From JAJAZB01 sp965249815 (GTDB lineage: Bacteria; Bacteroidota; Bacteroidia; Cytophagales; Spirosomataceae), in contig CBDFMV010000003.1 in NCBI GenBank assembly GCA_965249815.1, forward strand, positions 3,596,001-3,660,000: DNA of 64,000 bases. The letters run 5' to 3'. Numbering within the stretch: the stretch's first letter is position 1; the number at the start of each line of letters is the position of its first letter. A program made the position numbers and the translations under genes. The notes under the pieces are model-generated. The model saw nothing but the letters and a program-made list of their open reading frames with translations, was not told the DNA's origin and ran no database searches. This document shows, piece after piece, positions 16,658 through 25,010 of the stretch.

Positions 16658-16885
16658 ATGACCTGCATCTTTTGCAAAGTTGGTGAAACGTACCCAGAGC
16701 GTGTGCCCATCACGCTCGACAAAGTCCGGACGTTGCTGGTGTTCCGGCAGGTACCCGCTGAGGGGTGCGACAACTGCGGGCATCAATATTACAGCAGCGA
16801 AGTGACCCGGCAGTTGCTGACCACCTACGAGGAAGTTCGCCGCAAAAACGCGGAAATGGAGGTGTTGACGTATGATGCGGCGTAG
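16658..16885 (+). CDS. YgiT-type zinc-finger protein (orphan antitoxin-like)
   Basis: 75 residues with two CxxC pairs (Cys3/Cys6 in CIFC and Cys37/Cys40 in CDNC) that should bind one zinc, as in the N-terminal half of MqsA/YgiT. The remainder is a short helical tail (VTRQLLTTYEEVRRKN). Such proteins are usually the second gene of a toxin-antitoxin pair behind a DUF4258 toxin. No toxin gene can be found in the 107 nt upstream, so it appears orphaned. It lies on the edge of the accessory island. Confidence 0.8.
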   Translation: MTCIFCKVGETYPERVPITLDKVRTLLVFRQVPAEGCDNCGHQYYSSEVTRQLLTTYEEVRRKNAEMEVLTYDAA

Positions 16886-16943
16886 TTGTCAGGTCCGGAG
16901 TTACAAACTTTGGTAACTTGAGAAGCCATTTATATTCATTACC

Positions 16944-18782
16944 ATGCCTTATCCAGTGAACTTAATTACTTCACAGCCAAATTTATTTGGAGGAAAAGAA
17001 TTCAACGTTTCATTTTATTCCGGCTTAACAATATTAGTTGGCCCAAATGGTTCTGGGAAAACCCAATTTTTGAAATTTTTAAAACCGAATGGGCACATAT
17101 CTTCTAGTGACAAAATAGCGAGATACTTATCAGCGGGTAGGTTAGGCTTTCATGAACATTTTAGAGCTAATCCAGATGGGGGGCCTCAATATTTTAATCA
17201 AAATAATGTGTTTATTAGCAGTTCTAGTTCTAAGCAATATAGACATAATTCGGAATCAGCTGTTGGTGACTTCTTTACGCTTAGTATTAGAGCAGACATA
17301 CAAATTAAGGTATCTGAAAGACTGAGAAAACTTTTTAAAAGAGATATCATAATTGAATGGGAAAATGGTAATCTAAAAGTAAATTTTAAAAGTACATTAA
17401 ATAACAGTATTCCGTACGCATCTGCACAAGAGGCGAGTGGACTTCTTCACTTGGTATCTATTCTCTCCGCCCTTTACGATGATGAAATTGGATTATTATT
17501 AATTGACGAACCAGAAGTGTCACTTCATCCACAGCTTCAAGCTTTTCTTAGGATGGAAATTGAAAATGTTGCTGGTGACGCAACTGAGGCTGGAAAAAAA
17601 ATGATTATAATTAGTACACATTCGACAGAGTTTATTAATATCCGCAAGCCGGAAGAAATTTGCAATATAATATTTTTTAATGATTCTGATAGTATACCTA
17701 TCCAGTTGAATCCGGATGACGATATCTTGAAATATTCTCAACTTAGAAACCTTTTACTCAGGCTTAATCAATCATATAAGTCTGCTTTTTTCTCGAAAAG
17801 ACCACTTCTTGTCGAAGGTCCATCAGATGAAACAATCTGTTCTTTTCTCGAAGCCAAATTCGATTTGTATCTAAATGCTTCAGGTTCCTATATATTACCT
17901 GTAAATGGTAATAGTTCAATGCCTGTTGCGTGTCAACTATTTCAAGCTATAGGTAAGAAACCTATTATCTTAACTGACTTAGATACTTTAGCATCTGGTC
18001 TCTCAGTAATTAATTCAATATCATTTGATGACTTGTCTGAAAATATAGCTCAAGAAAATGGACACACCTCTGTAAAAAAAATGGCAAGTGTTATTTACAA
18101 TGATTTTTGTGATATTTTCAATAAATACCATAAAGCAATATTTAATCAGGAAGAAATCTCTAATTTAAATAATGAGAAATTAAAATATTTTTTTATGAAA
18201 TATATTTTGAATAATAATAATGAAACACTTGCTTCGACTTCGGAGGAATTAGTAATTATGAAAAATAGAATTTCAGGATTATTAGGGGTTTTAGAAAATG
18301 GAGGATTGTTTTTACTCAAAAAGGGAAACATTGAAGATTATTATATGAGCTCGCATATTATGAGCTCGCATATAAAGAAGAATAAAATTGACTTTGCGAA
18401 TGACGAATGTGAATATTTACAAAAAATAGAACATTCACCTATTATGAATCATTATGATGACGTGTTTAGAGCAATTCAATTTGCTTCTCAAACTCCTGTT
18501 ATTAATGAAGCGAACGCGTTATCAGAAATTTTATTATCGTTTGCTTCACCTGCAATCAGTAAATTACAATTTGAGAATCCAGAACTTGAAATAGCTAACA
18601 TGGCTGTTAGGATATTACTTGAAAAAGTAAATTTATTTTCTTTTTATGTAAATAATGGCGAGGTGAAGGAATTGGTAGTTGACTTAAATAGTAGTATTTT
18701 AAATGTAAAAGGATTTCCAATAATTTTTAAAAGCAATTCTAACCCTAATGAAATAGTCAGTAATAATATTAAACCTAAGTAA
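16944..18782 (+). CDS. OLD-like AAA ATPase with TOPRIM nuclease domain, AT-rich, probably horizontally acquired
   Basis: 612 residues. The N-terminal ABC-type ATPase has Walker A GPNGSGKT (residues 33-40) and Walker B LLLIDEPEVSLHP with a His-containing switch at ISTHS. A TOPRIM domain follows, with LVEGPSDE (Glu291) and LTDLD (Asp345, Asp347), the metal-binding residues. This layout matches overcoming-lysogenization-defect (OLD) nucleases, known from phage defence including Gabija GajA. No helicase partner (GajB-type) is adjacent, so it is class-1-like. Its DNA is strikingly AT-rich against GC-rich neighbours, with codons ending in A/T. A small inverted repeat (AGTTAC/GTAACT, 16899-16918) overlaps the promoter area. 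Confidence 0.85.
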   Translation: MPYPVNLITSQPNLFGGKEFNVSFYSGLTILVGPNGSGKTQFLKFLKPNGHISSSDKIARYLSAGRLGFHEHFRANPDGGPQYFNQNNVFISSSSSKQYRHNSESAVGDFFTLSIRADIQIKVSERLRKLFKRDIIIEWENGNLKVNFKSTLNNSIPYASAQEASGLLHLVSILSALYDDEIGLLLIDEPEVSLHPQLQAFLRMEIENVAGDATEAGKKMIIISTHSTEFINIRKPEEICNIIFFNDSDSIPIQLNPDDDILKYSQLRNLLLRLNQSYKSAFFSKRPLLVEGPSDETICSFLEAKFDLYLNASGSYILPVNGNSSMPVACQLFQAIGKKPIILTDLDTLASGLSVINSISFDDLSENIAQENGHTSVKKMASVIYNDFCDIFNKYHKAIFNQEEISNLNNEKLKYFFMKYILNNNNETLASTSEELVIMKNRISGLLGVLENGGLFLLKKGNIEDYYMSSHIMSSHIKKNKIDFANDECEYLQKIEHSPIMNHYDDVFRAIQFASQTPVINEANALSEILLSFASPAISKLQFENPELEIANMAVRILLEKVNLFSFYVNNGEVKELVVDLNSSILNVKGFPIIFKSNSNPNEIVSNNIKPK

Positions 18783-18798
18783 TTTATGTAACCAAGTT

Positions 18799-18867
18799 GT
18801 TCCAAGTGTTCGCACTTGGAACGCCGAATAAATGCCAATCCAAGATTGGCAGGCCGCGAAAGCGGCC
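18799..18867. repeat. Three consecutive perfect hairpins with 3-4-nt loops
   Basis: Hairpin 1: GTTCCAAGTG-TTCG-CACTTGGAAC (18799-18822). Hairpin 2: TGCCAATC-CAA-GATTGGCA (18833-18851). Hairpin 3: GGCCGC-GAAA-GCGGCC (18852-18867). All stems are perfect, and two loops are the stable UUCG and GAAA tetraloops. They begin 17 nt after the OLD-like gene. Further weak stems follow (GGCCG/CGGCC and GAACGGC/GCCGTTC up to 18975). They may be a terminator, a REP-like element or part of a structured RNA. Confidence 0.8.
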
Positions 18868-19117
18868 AATGGGTGAGCCAAAACCAGATGAGCCGGAAGG
18901 CACTTGACCGTCGATCGGGTTGGCCGCTACGACGGCCCGCCATTCACAGAACGGCGCTTATTTGCCGTTCGAGGTGAAACCCCTCAAACAGCCTGGCTTC
19001 GTAATCGGGTCGGCCTGGTTTTCTTCAAACTCGTTTCTTCGCGGTTGCATTCTCTCATCCGGGCGTTGGATACGCCCGGAAGGGGCCGTCGGGCGGTGGC
19101 CGCATGGGGGTGTCTGC

Positions 19118-19411
19118 TTGCTGAACGCGTGATCACGCTCGCTGACTTTGTGATGTTGCTCGCTTAGTTTGTGATCTTGCTCGCTGACTGCGTGAAGACG
19201 CTTGCTTAGTTTGTGATACTGCTTGCTGACTCTATGATATTGCTCGCTGACTCAGTGATAGAGCGATGTAACTCTTTGAAGATGCGTTGTGGTTCTTTAA
19301 AATCGCACTGTGATTCTTTGAAGAAGCGTTGTGGATCTGTTAAGATGCGTTGTGGATTTGTGAAGATGCGTTGTGACTCTTTGAAGAGGCGCGCTGAACG
19401 AGTGAAGAAGC
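19118..19411. repeat. 14-unit degenerate 21-nt tandem repeat
   Basis: Fourteen units of exactly 21 nt without any indel. Early units read like TCGCTGACTTTGTGATGTTG and later ones like GTTGTGGATTTGTGAAGATG. Translated, the units give 7-residue repeats on both strands (for example LKKRCGS on plus and FKESQRI on minus), but stop codons in several units interrupt both. No spacer/repeat structure of a CRISPR is present. The stretch 18868-19117 before it and 19412-19494 after it hold no gene I can support. Confidence 0.85.
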
Positions 19412-19494
19412 GGGGTACGTCTGGACTGGGGGCTGGGGTAATCAGCAAGCGCCTGGGGAGCTTTTCCTGAACCGCAGCGGGGTAGGGGCTTTGC

Positions 19495-20415
19495 TCACTC
19501 CACGCCCTTCACCACCATCGCCAGCGTGTACACTGATTCGGAGGCGGTGATGAAGAGCGTGCGGCGGTCTTTGCCACCGAAACACACGTTGCCCACCCAA
19601 CCCGACGGCACCGGAATAACGCCGAGTTTCCTGCCCGTGGCGTTGTACACCGTCACGCCGCGACCGGTGAGGTAGAGGTTGCCGTGTTCGTCGAGGGTCA
19701 TGCCGTCGGAGCCTTGCGGGACGAACAACTGGCGGTCGCTGAGGCTTCCGTCGGCGTTGATTTGGTACCGGTAGGTTTTGTTGGCGCGGATGTCGGCCAC
19801 GAAGAGGTGTTTGCCGTCGGGCGTGCCGACGATGCCGTTGGGTTGCTGGAGGTCGCCGTCCACGACGATGGGCTGCTTCGCGCCTTTTTTTAACAAATAC
19901 ACCTTCTGGCCCTCGACGTCGGGCTTTTTGCGGGTCCAGTAATCGCGCTGGTAGTAGGGATCGGTGAAGTAGATGTTGCCCTTCGCGTCGAGCCAGAGGT
20001 CGTTGGGGCCGTTGAGTTTTTTGCCGTCCACGTCGCTCAGCATCACGGTCACATGCTTTTTGGAATCAATGGACCAGAGCTCGTTTTTCTCGTCGGCGCA
20101 GGCGATGAGGTTGCCTTTTTTGTCGAAAAACAAGCCGTTGGAGCGGCCCGTTTTATCCATGAACACGCTTAGCGTACCGTCGGTACTGAACTGCCAGATT
20201 TTGTCGTTGGGCTGGTCGGTGAAGTAAATGTTGCCCCGTTTGTCAACCGCCGGGCCTTCCGTGAATTTGAACTGGTTGGAAACCCGCTGCGGCGTAGACC
20301 CTTTGGCAACGACGGTCAGCGAGTCGGAGTTGGGCGTGGTGCCCTGCTGCGCACGGAGGGAAGCAGAACTCATCAACAACGCGGGGACAAAAAACAGGGT
20401 TCGGGAAAAAACCAT
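19495..20415 (-). CDS. Exported SMP-30/gluconolactonase-family protein
   Basis: 306 residues with a signal peptide (MVFSRTLFFVPALLMSSAS, cut near LRAQ). The six-bladed SMP-30 propeller is recognised from FKFTEGPAVDKRGNIYFTDQ (the metal-binding Glu), GPNDLWLDAKGNIYFTDP and GSDGMTLDEHGNLYLTG. Family members hydrolyse sugar lactones with a divalent metal. Periplasmic location suggests action on oxidised sugars together with the DUF1080 and lactonase proteins in this window. Confidence 0.9.
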   Translation of the reverse strand: MVFSRTLFFVPALLMSSASLRAQQGTTPNSDSLTVVAKGSTPQRVSNQFKFTEGPAVDKRGNIYFTDQPNDKIWQFSTDGTLSVFMDKTGRSNGLFFDKKGNLIACADEKNELWSIDSKKHVTVMLSDVDGKKLNGPNDLWLDAKGNIYFTDPYYQRDYWTRKKPDVEGQKVYLLKKGAKQPIVVDGDLQQPNGIVGTPDGKHLFVADIRANKTYRYQINADGSLSDRQLFVPQGSDGMTLDEHGNLYLTGRGVTVYNATGRKLGVIPVPSGWVGNVCFGGKDRRTLFITASESVYTLAMVVKGVE

Positions 20416-20499
20416 CCGGGAAGTGGGTTGGGTGAGGTGGAAAGGCGAAGGGGTAAATGTTGCCTTTTCCGGTGAAAATTGAAAAGGTTTATGCCTCCT

Positions 20500-21021
20500 T
20501 TACTCGTTCCGGTAGGCAATGGCCGTGATTTTGAACGTTTCCTCGCCTTTGGCCGTGCGGAGCGAGGCCGTTTCGCCCACGCGACGCCCGAGCAACACGC
20601 GCGCAATCGGCGCGGTAAAGGCCACCCGGCCTTGTGCCGCCGAGGCTTCGTCCACGCCCACGAGGGTTAGTTGGCGGACGGCGTTCTTTTTACCGCCCGG
20701 CGTTCGGAGGCTCACGGTTGCCCCGAAACGCACTTCGCCGGGCGGTTGGGCGGCGGGGTCCACCACTTTCGCGCTGCCAAGACGACTGCTGAGTTCGGCA
20801 ATTTGCCCGGCAAGCAAGGCGAGTTGGCGTTTGCGCTCCGGCTCGTCGGTGGCGTCGGCCTGCACGCGGGAGCGTTCGGCTTCCAGGTCGGCCAATTCGT
20901 CGCGCAGTTGGGCGAGGCCCCGCGGCGTTACGTAGTTGACCACGCCCGGCGGCAGGGGCGCGCGGGGTGGGATGAACAGTTTTTCGTCCTGGGTGTCGTC
21001 TTTGAGAAAGGCCCGGCTCAT
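20500..21021 (-). CDS. GreA/GreB-family transcript cleavage factor
   Basis: 173 residues. An N-terminal coiled-coil (about 30-95; LRDELADLEAERSRVQADATDEPERKRQLALLAGQI) should enter the RNA polymerase secondary channel. A C-terminal FKBP-like domain (about 100-173) has VDEASAAQGRVAFTAPIARVLLGRRVGET, typical of GreA/GreB. An extra leader of about 25 residues precedes the coiled-coil. It follows mlaD by 11 nt and may be co-transcribed with it. Whether it is GreA or GreB cannot be decided. Confidence 0.87.
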   Translation of the reverse strand: MSRAFLKDDTQDEKLFIPPRAPLPPGVVNYVTPRGLAQLRDELADLEAERSRVQADATDEPERKRQLALLAGQIAELSSRLGSAKVVDPAAQPPGEVRFGATVSLRTPGGKKNAVRQLTLVGVDEASAAQGRVAFTAPIARVLLGRRVGETASLRTAKGEETFKITAIAYRNE

Positions 21022-21032
21022 CGCGCTGTCGT

Positions 21033-22085
21033 TTATTGCCCCTCGGTAGCGCGTTTTACACTGTCTTCGCGCGCTTTTTCTTCGGCTTTGGCTTTTTTCT
21101 TGAAAAACCCGCGCAGCAGGAAGTTGTGCTGGGCGGCGTCGAGGGTTTCGTCGAGTTTCTTGCTGGTGCCGCCGAGGTTGTGTACGGTGGTTTTGACATC
21201 GCGGGCCAGCGACGGGTCGTTGAGCAGCACGCCGAGGGCGTTGTCGTTCATGTTGAGCTTGGCGGTGGCGCGTTTCACGTTGTCGCTGGCCCCGGCGAGG
21301 TTGTCGGTAGCGACTTTGGCCCGGCTGGCGATTTCGGTGGCCGAACTGGCGGTTTGCTGGAGTTTGGTTGCGGATGATTTCAGGCTGCGAAACACGACGG
21401 TGTCGGTCACCAGTTCATTGGCGAGCGTGCCGCGCGTGTTGAGTTTGGCGGTGAACGCCGTCAACGTGCCCGACGCTTTGGCGGCGTTGGCGGTGGTGGC
21501 GTTGAGGTTGGCCATCACCGAGCGGAAATCTTTCTCGGCGGATTCATCGGTCAGGGCGGCCCCGATGATGCCCTTGCCCCGGGCCACTTTGTCGACGATG
21601 CTTTTGAAATCGGTCGTGACTTTGAGCAGGTTCCGGTTATTTTCCTGAAGGGTTTCCATGATTTCGTCGGTGCTGAGGGCAGCGGCAGCGCGGAGGCGGT
21701 CGCCGTCTTCGACCTGGGCGGTGCGGGGGTTGCCGCCCGCGATCATCACGAGTTTGTTGCCGATGAAACCCTCCGAACTGATGCTGGCCGTGGCGTCTTT
21801 ACGGATGAACTCCTGGGCGCTCTGCTGGATGTTCATTTCCACTTCGACCTGCCTGTTGTTGACGAAATAAATCCGGCGGACGGTGCCGATTTTCACGCCC
21901 GAAAACCAGACGTTGTTGCCCACTTTCAACCCGCCCACGTTGTCGAAGAGCGAGTTGATGCGGATGTTGCGGGTGAATTTGTTTTGCTTTCCGCCCAGCA
22001 CCAGCACCCCCGTAACGAAGATGACGATGCCCAGCAGCACGAAGGCACCCACCGTGAGGGCGCGTTTGCTTTCAGAGGAGTTCAT
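21033..22085 (-). CDS. MlaD/MCE-domain lipid-transport protein
   Basis: 350 residues. One N-terminal membrane helix (about 10-32; LTVGAFVLLGIVIFVTGVLV) is followed by a single MCE domain (about 38-115; NSLFDNVGGLKVGNNVWFSGVKIGTVRRI) that binds lipids. A long helical region (about 150-320) should form the hexameric needle that spans the periplasm. It is the periplasmic part of an MlaFED-type phospholipid transporter with the two upstream genes. Order mlaE-mlaF-mlaD is as in other Bacteroidota. Confidence 0.92.
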   Translation of the reverse strand: MNSSESKRALTVGAFVLLGIVIFVTGVLVLGGKQNKFTRNIRINSLFDNVGGLKVGNNVWFSGVKIGTVRRIYFVNNRQVEVEMNIQQSAQEFIRKDATASISSEGFIGNKLVMIAGGNPRTAQVEDGDRLRAAAALSTDEIMETLQENNRNLLKVTTDFKSIVDKVARGKGIIGAALTDESAEKDFRSVMANLNATTANAAKASGTLTAFTAKLNTRGTLANELVTDTVVFRSLKSSATKLQQTASSATEIASRAKVATDNLAGASDNVKRATAKLNMNDNALGVLLNDPSLARDVKTTVHNLGGTSKKLDETLDAAQHNFLLRGFFKKKAKAEEKAREDSVKRATEGQ

Positions 22086-22133
22086 GTGTTTTTCAGTAAT
22101 CGTTCCGGCCGGTTGTCCGTCGGTCAGCCGGGA

Positions 22134-22886
22134 TTAATTGACAAAATTGTAATCGTAAAATTGTTGTACCCGCTCGTCGTCGCTGGTTTGTTCAAACACT
22201 TCCTCGAACGTGCCGACGCGCTCGAAGCGGCCATCGAGGAGCATGGCCACGCGGTCGCCGACGGTTTTGGCGCAGGTCAAATCGTGCGTGATGACGATGG
22301 CCGACGAGCCGTGGCGTTGCTGCACTTCCTTGATGAGGTTGTTAATGTCGTTGGACGTGATCGGGTCCAGCCCCGCCGTTGGCTCGTCGTAGAGCATGAT
22401 TTCGGGTTTGAGGATCAGCGTCCGGGCAATGCCGATGCGCTTGCGCTGCCCACCCGAAAGCTCCGAGGGCATCTGGTCGATGGTCTGGCTCAGGCCCACG
22501 TCGTCGAGGGCTTCTTCGATGGCCTTGTTGGAGTCGGCGGTACTCAGGTTGCGCACGTTGCGCACAAGTGGGAACCGAAGGTTCTCGCGGACGGTCATGC
22601 TGTCGTAGAGCGCGCTGTTTTGAAACGAAAAGCCGATTTTCAAGCGCAACGCGTCGAGTTCGCGGGCCGACAGTTTACTCACTTCCTGGCCCAGCACGTT
22701 GACCGTGCCCGCGTCGGGTTTCAGCAGCCCGACGAGAATTTTAATCAGAACCGATTTGCCCGTGCCTGACCGCCCCAGCACCACGAGGTTTTCGCCCCGG
22801 TACAAATCGAGGTCCACGCCCTGCAGCACGTGCAGGTCGCCGAACGAGATTTTCAACCCCCGGATGGAAATGACGACGTCTTTCAT
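22134..22886 (-). CDS. MlaF-type ABC transporter ATPase
   Basis: 250 residues. Walker A is VLGRSGTGKSVL, signature LSGGQRKRIGIARTL, Walker B PEIMLYDEPTAGLDP and switch His in VITHDL. The protein drives lipid movement between the membranes with the MlaE permease and the MlaD protein encoded on either side. Length and layout are normal. Confidence 0.95.
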   Translation of the reverse strand: MKDVVISIRGLKISFGDLHVLQGVDLDLYRGENLVVLGRSGTGKSVLIKILVGLLKPDAGTVNVLGQEVSKLSARELDALRLKIGFSFQNSALYDSMTVRENLRFPLVRNVRNLSTADSNKAIEEALDDVGLSQTIDQMPSELSGGQRKRIGIARTLILKPEIMLYDEPTAGLDPITSNDINNLIKEVQQRHGSSAIVITHDLTCAKTVGDRVAMLLDGRFERVGTFEEVFEQTSDDERVQQFYDYNFVN

Positions 22887-22899
22887 TGATTAATTAGTG

Positions 22900-22993
22900 A
22901 ATGAAAGAAGGAGTGAATGAAAGAATGAAAGAAGGAGCGAATAGATACTGCCTTTTCTATTGATTCATTCTTTCATTCACTCCTTCTTTCATT
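22900..22993. repeat. Heptamer-built palindrome, mlaE-mlaF spacer
   Basis: Arms 22900-22929 and 22964-22993 are complementary at 30 of 30 positions, with a 34-nt loop. The plus-strand left arm reads as GAATGAA, AGAAGGA, GTGAATG, AAAGAAT words. The right arm ends 3 nt before the mlaE stop. It interrupts an otherwise tightly packed operon. Confidence 0.88.
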
Positions 22994-22996
22994 AGT

Positions 22997-23812
22997 TTAG
23001 GCGGGTCGTATCGTGTTGACAATCTGCATGATGAGCACTTCTTCGATAAAGACCAGAAACATCGACGTGACCACGGCGGCGTTGGCGGCTTTGCCCACGC
23101 CTTCGGTGCCTTTCGACGAATTAAAGCCTTGGTAACAGCCCACCATGCCGATGGTGAAGCCGAAAAAGAAGGCTTTAATCGTGGATGAAAACACATCGAG
23201 AAACGTAATCGCGCTAAACGACTGCTCCACGAAGGTGGCCAGGCTGGTGGCCTCGTTGGCGCTAACGCTAAGAAACCCGCCCAGCAGCGCCACAAAGGCC
23301 GTGTACATGGTCAGAATGGGCATCATGAACGTCGTGGCCAGCACCCGGCTCACCACCAGAAACTTGAACGGGTTAGTGGCCGAGACCTCCATCGCGTCGA
23401 TTTGCTCGGTCACTTTCATCGAACCCAACTCGGCCCCGATGTTGGAGCCGACTTTCCCGGCGGCGATGAGCGCCGTGATGAGCGGGGCCAGCGCCCGCAC
23501 GATGGCAATAGCAATCAGGGCCGGAAGCCACGACGTGGCCCCGAACTCCGACAGCGAGGGCCGCGATTGGTTGGTGAACACCAGACCGGTGATGAAACCC
23601 GTCAGCGAAATGAGCGGGAGCGACCGCACGCCCACGTCGAAACACTGCCGGACGACTTCCTGAAATTCGTAGGGGGGCAAAAAAACTTCCCGGAAAAACC
23701 GGGCGACAAACTGCGAAACGGCATATAAATCGAGCAGCATCCGTTCAAGGCGGCGAAGAAGGGTGCGTTTCGGGGGCTTGGACGTCGTGGCGCTCGGTGA
23801 AGTTGAATCCAT
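22997..23812 (-). CDS. MlaE-type permease
   Basis: 271 residues with a hydrophilic leader of about 25 residues and five or six membrane segments. MlaE motifs are visible: PLISLTGFITGLVFTNQS, GSNIGAELGSMKVTEQIDAM and GMVGCYQGFNSSKGTEGVG. It is the inner-membrane channel of the Mla lipid transporter and pairs with the ATPase encoded downstream. The first ATG is accepted because the leader is common in this family. Confidence 0.93.
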   Translation of the reverse strand: MDSTSPSATTSKPPKRTLLRRLERMLLDLYAVSQFVARFFREVFLPPYEFQEVVRQCFDVGVRSLPLISLTGFITGLVFTNQSRPSLSEFGATSWLPALIAIAIVRALAPLITALIAAGKVGSNIGAELGSMKVTEQIDAMEVSATNPFKFLVVSRVLATTFMMPILTMYTAFVALLGGFLSVSANEATSLATFVEQSFSAITFLDVFSSTIKAFFFGFTIGMVGCYQGFNSSKGTEGVGKAANAAVVTSMFLVFIEEVLIMQIVNTIRPA

Positions 23813-23902
23813 TCGGGGTACTAAAAAAGCAGTTCGCGTGGCGTAGGCTGACGGCAGGTTTTACAAAATAAACGTGCCAGTGGGAAAATTTGGCCCCAAC
23901 TT

Positions 23903-24802
23903 TTACCGGTGTTCGGCATAGCGGTTCGCCGGGAGTACGCCACTCAGCCGTTGCCATTCGGCTGGGTTGAGCGCGGGAGCCGTGCCCGCGTCGAGGGCGG
24001 CTTGCAGGTGCTCCGGCGTTCGGATGCCGACCACCGCCGACACCACCGCCGGAGAATGCAGGGCGAACCGAATGGCCGTGGCCGCCGGGCTGCGCTCGGG
24101 TCCCGAAACGGCCTGAACCGCCCCGGCCGCTTTTTCAACAGCACTCGCCTCGTAGTCGAGAAACGACGCGGCGGGTTTTCCGGCGAGCAGCCCCTTCGCC
24201 AGGCTGCCCCGCGCCAGCACACCAATGCCTTTTTCGCGCAGCAAATCGAGGCAGGTTTCCTCCGGGCGGCGGTCGAGTAGACCGTACTGCATCATCACGC
24301 TGGCAAGGTTGGCGCGGGCCACCCACGCCCGAATCACGGCGGGACGGATGCTCGAAATGCCGTACGCCCGGATTTTGCCGCTTTTTTTCAGGATCTCGAA
24401 CGCGTCGAGGGTCTCGTCGATGGGGTCGTCGAGGGTGCCGCCGTGGAGTTGGTACAAGTCGATGTAGTCGGTCTGGAGGCGACGCAGGCTTTTTTCGACG
24501 GCATCGAGTATGTACGTTTTGGTCGGGTTCCAATCCCACCCGGAGCCGTCAGGACGGAGTTGGTTGCCCACTTTCGTGGCGATGACGACCCGGTCGCGGC
24601 GGTCGCGGAAGGCCCGCCCGAGGGTTTCTTCGTTGCGTCCCTGCTGGTACAAATCTGCCGTGTCGAAAAGCGTGACGCCGCCGTCGACGGCGGCGTGGAG
24701 CAGGCGGGCGTTGGTGGCGGGGTCGTTGCCGAGGGCCATGCAGCCGAAACCGATTTCGCTCACGCGGAGGCCGGAGTTACCGAGGAAATGAGTAGCAATC
24801 AT
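23903..24802 (-). CDS. Aldo/keto reductase
   Basis: 299 residues from MIATHFLGNSGLRVSEIGFGC, the normal AKR start; a start 120 nt upstream is rejected. The NADPH-dependent TIM barrel has the tetrad segments FDTADLYQQGRNEE (Asp and Tyr), VIATKVG (Lys) and DLYQLHGG (His), and a C-terminal cofactor loop (AAVVGIRTPEHLQAAL). Substrate cannot be told. It is divergent from the OmpA lipoprotein gene and 90 nt upstream of mlaE. Confidence 0.92.
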   Translation of the reverse strand: MIATHFLGNSGLRVSEIGFGCMALGNDPATNARLLHAAVDGGVTLFDTADLYQQGRNEETLGRAFRDRRDRVVIATKVGNQLRPDGSGWDWNPTKTYILDAVEKSLRRLQTDYIDLYQLHGGTLDDPIDETLDAFEILKKSGKIRAYGISSIRPAVIRAWVARANLASVMMQYGLLDRRPEETCLDLLREKGIGVLARGSLAKGLLAGKPAASFLDYEASAVEKAAGAVQAVSGPERSPAATAIRFALHSPAVVSAVVGIRTPEHLQAALDAGTAPALNPAEWQRLSGVLPANRYAEHR

Positions 24803-24903
24803 CGCGGGAAGAATGGGGAGTTTGGTGGACAAAAATCTGGATTTAGTCGCGGAGATGGGGTGCAACTGTATTTTTCCAGCATTTGTAAACGAAACAGCAT
24901 CAG

Positions 24904-24932
24904 TTGGTTCCGGCAGTTTCATCGTATTTTTG
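24904..24932 (+). promoter_or_regulatory. Promoter of the OmpA lipoprotein gene
   Basis: TTG (24904-24906) lies 18 nt before TATTTTTG (24925-24932), an exact TAnnTTTG. The leader to the start codon is about 70 nt. Confidence 0.75.
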
Positions 24933-25010
24933 CACCTGAAATGCCCAGTCCGGGCTATACCAATTTACCAACAGTTCGTCGTTACCTCACCAAACCCCTT
25001 TTTAATTCGT

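Noticed and set aside
16406..16786. A 126-codon minus-strand frame over the YgiT and antitoxin region
   Set aside because: It overlaps better supported genes in other frames and shows no domain.
16944..18782. Complete Gabija system
   Set aside because: Only the GajA-like ATPase-TOPRIM part is present; there is no UvrD-like GajB gene on either side.
18904..19167. An 87-codon frame between the OLD-like gene and the 21-nt repeats
   Set aside because: No start-region signals, no family similarity, and its end runs into the repeat array; coding is not supported.
19118..19411. Possible CRISPR array
   Set aside because: Units are contiguous and 21 nt long with no spacers, and drift gradually along the array; no cas genes are nearby.
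24813..25010. Longer N-terminus of the OmpA lipoprotein
   Set aside because: These codons precede the promoter and the lipoprotein signal peptide.
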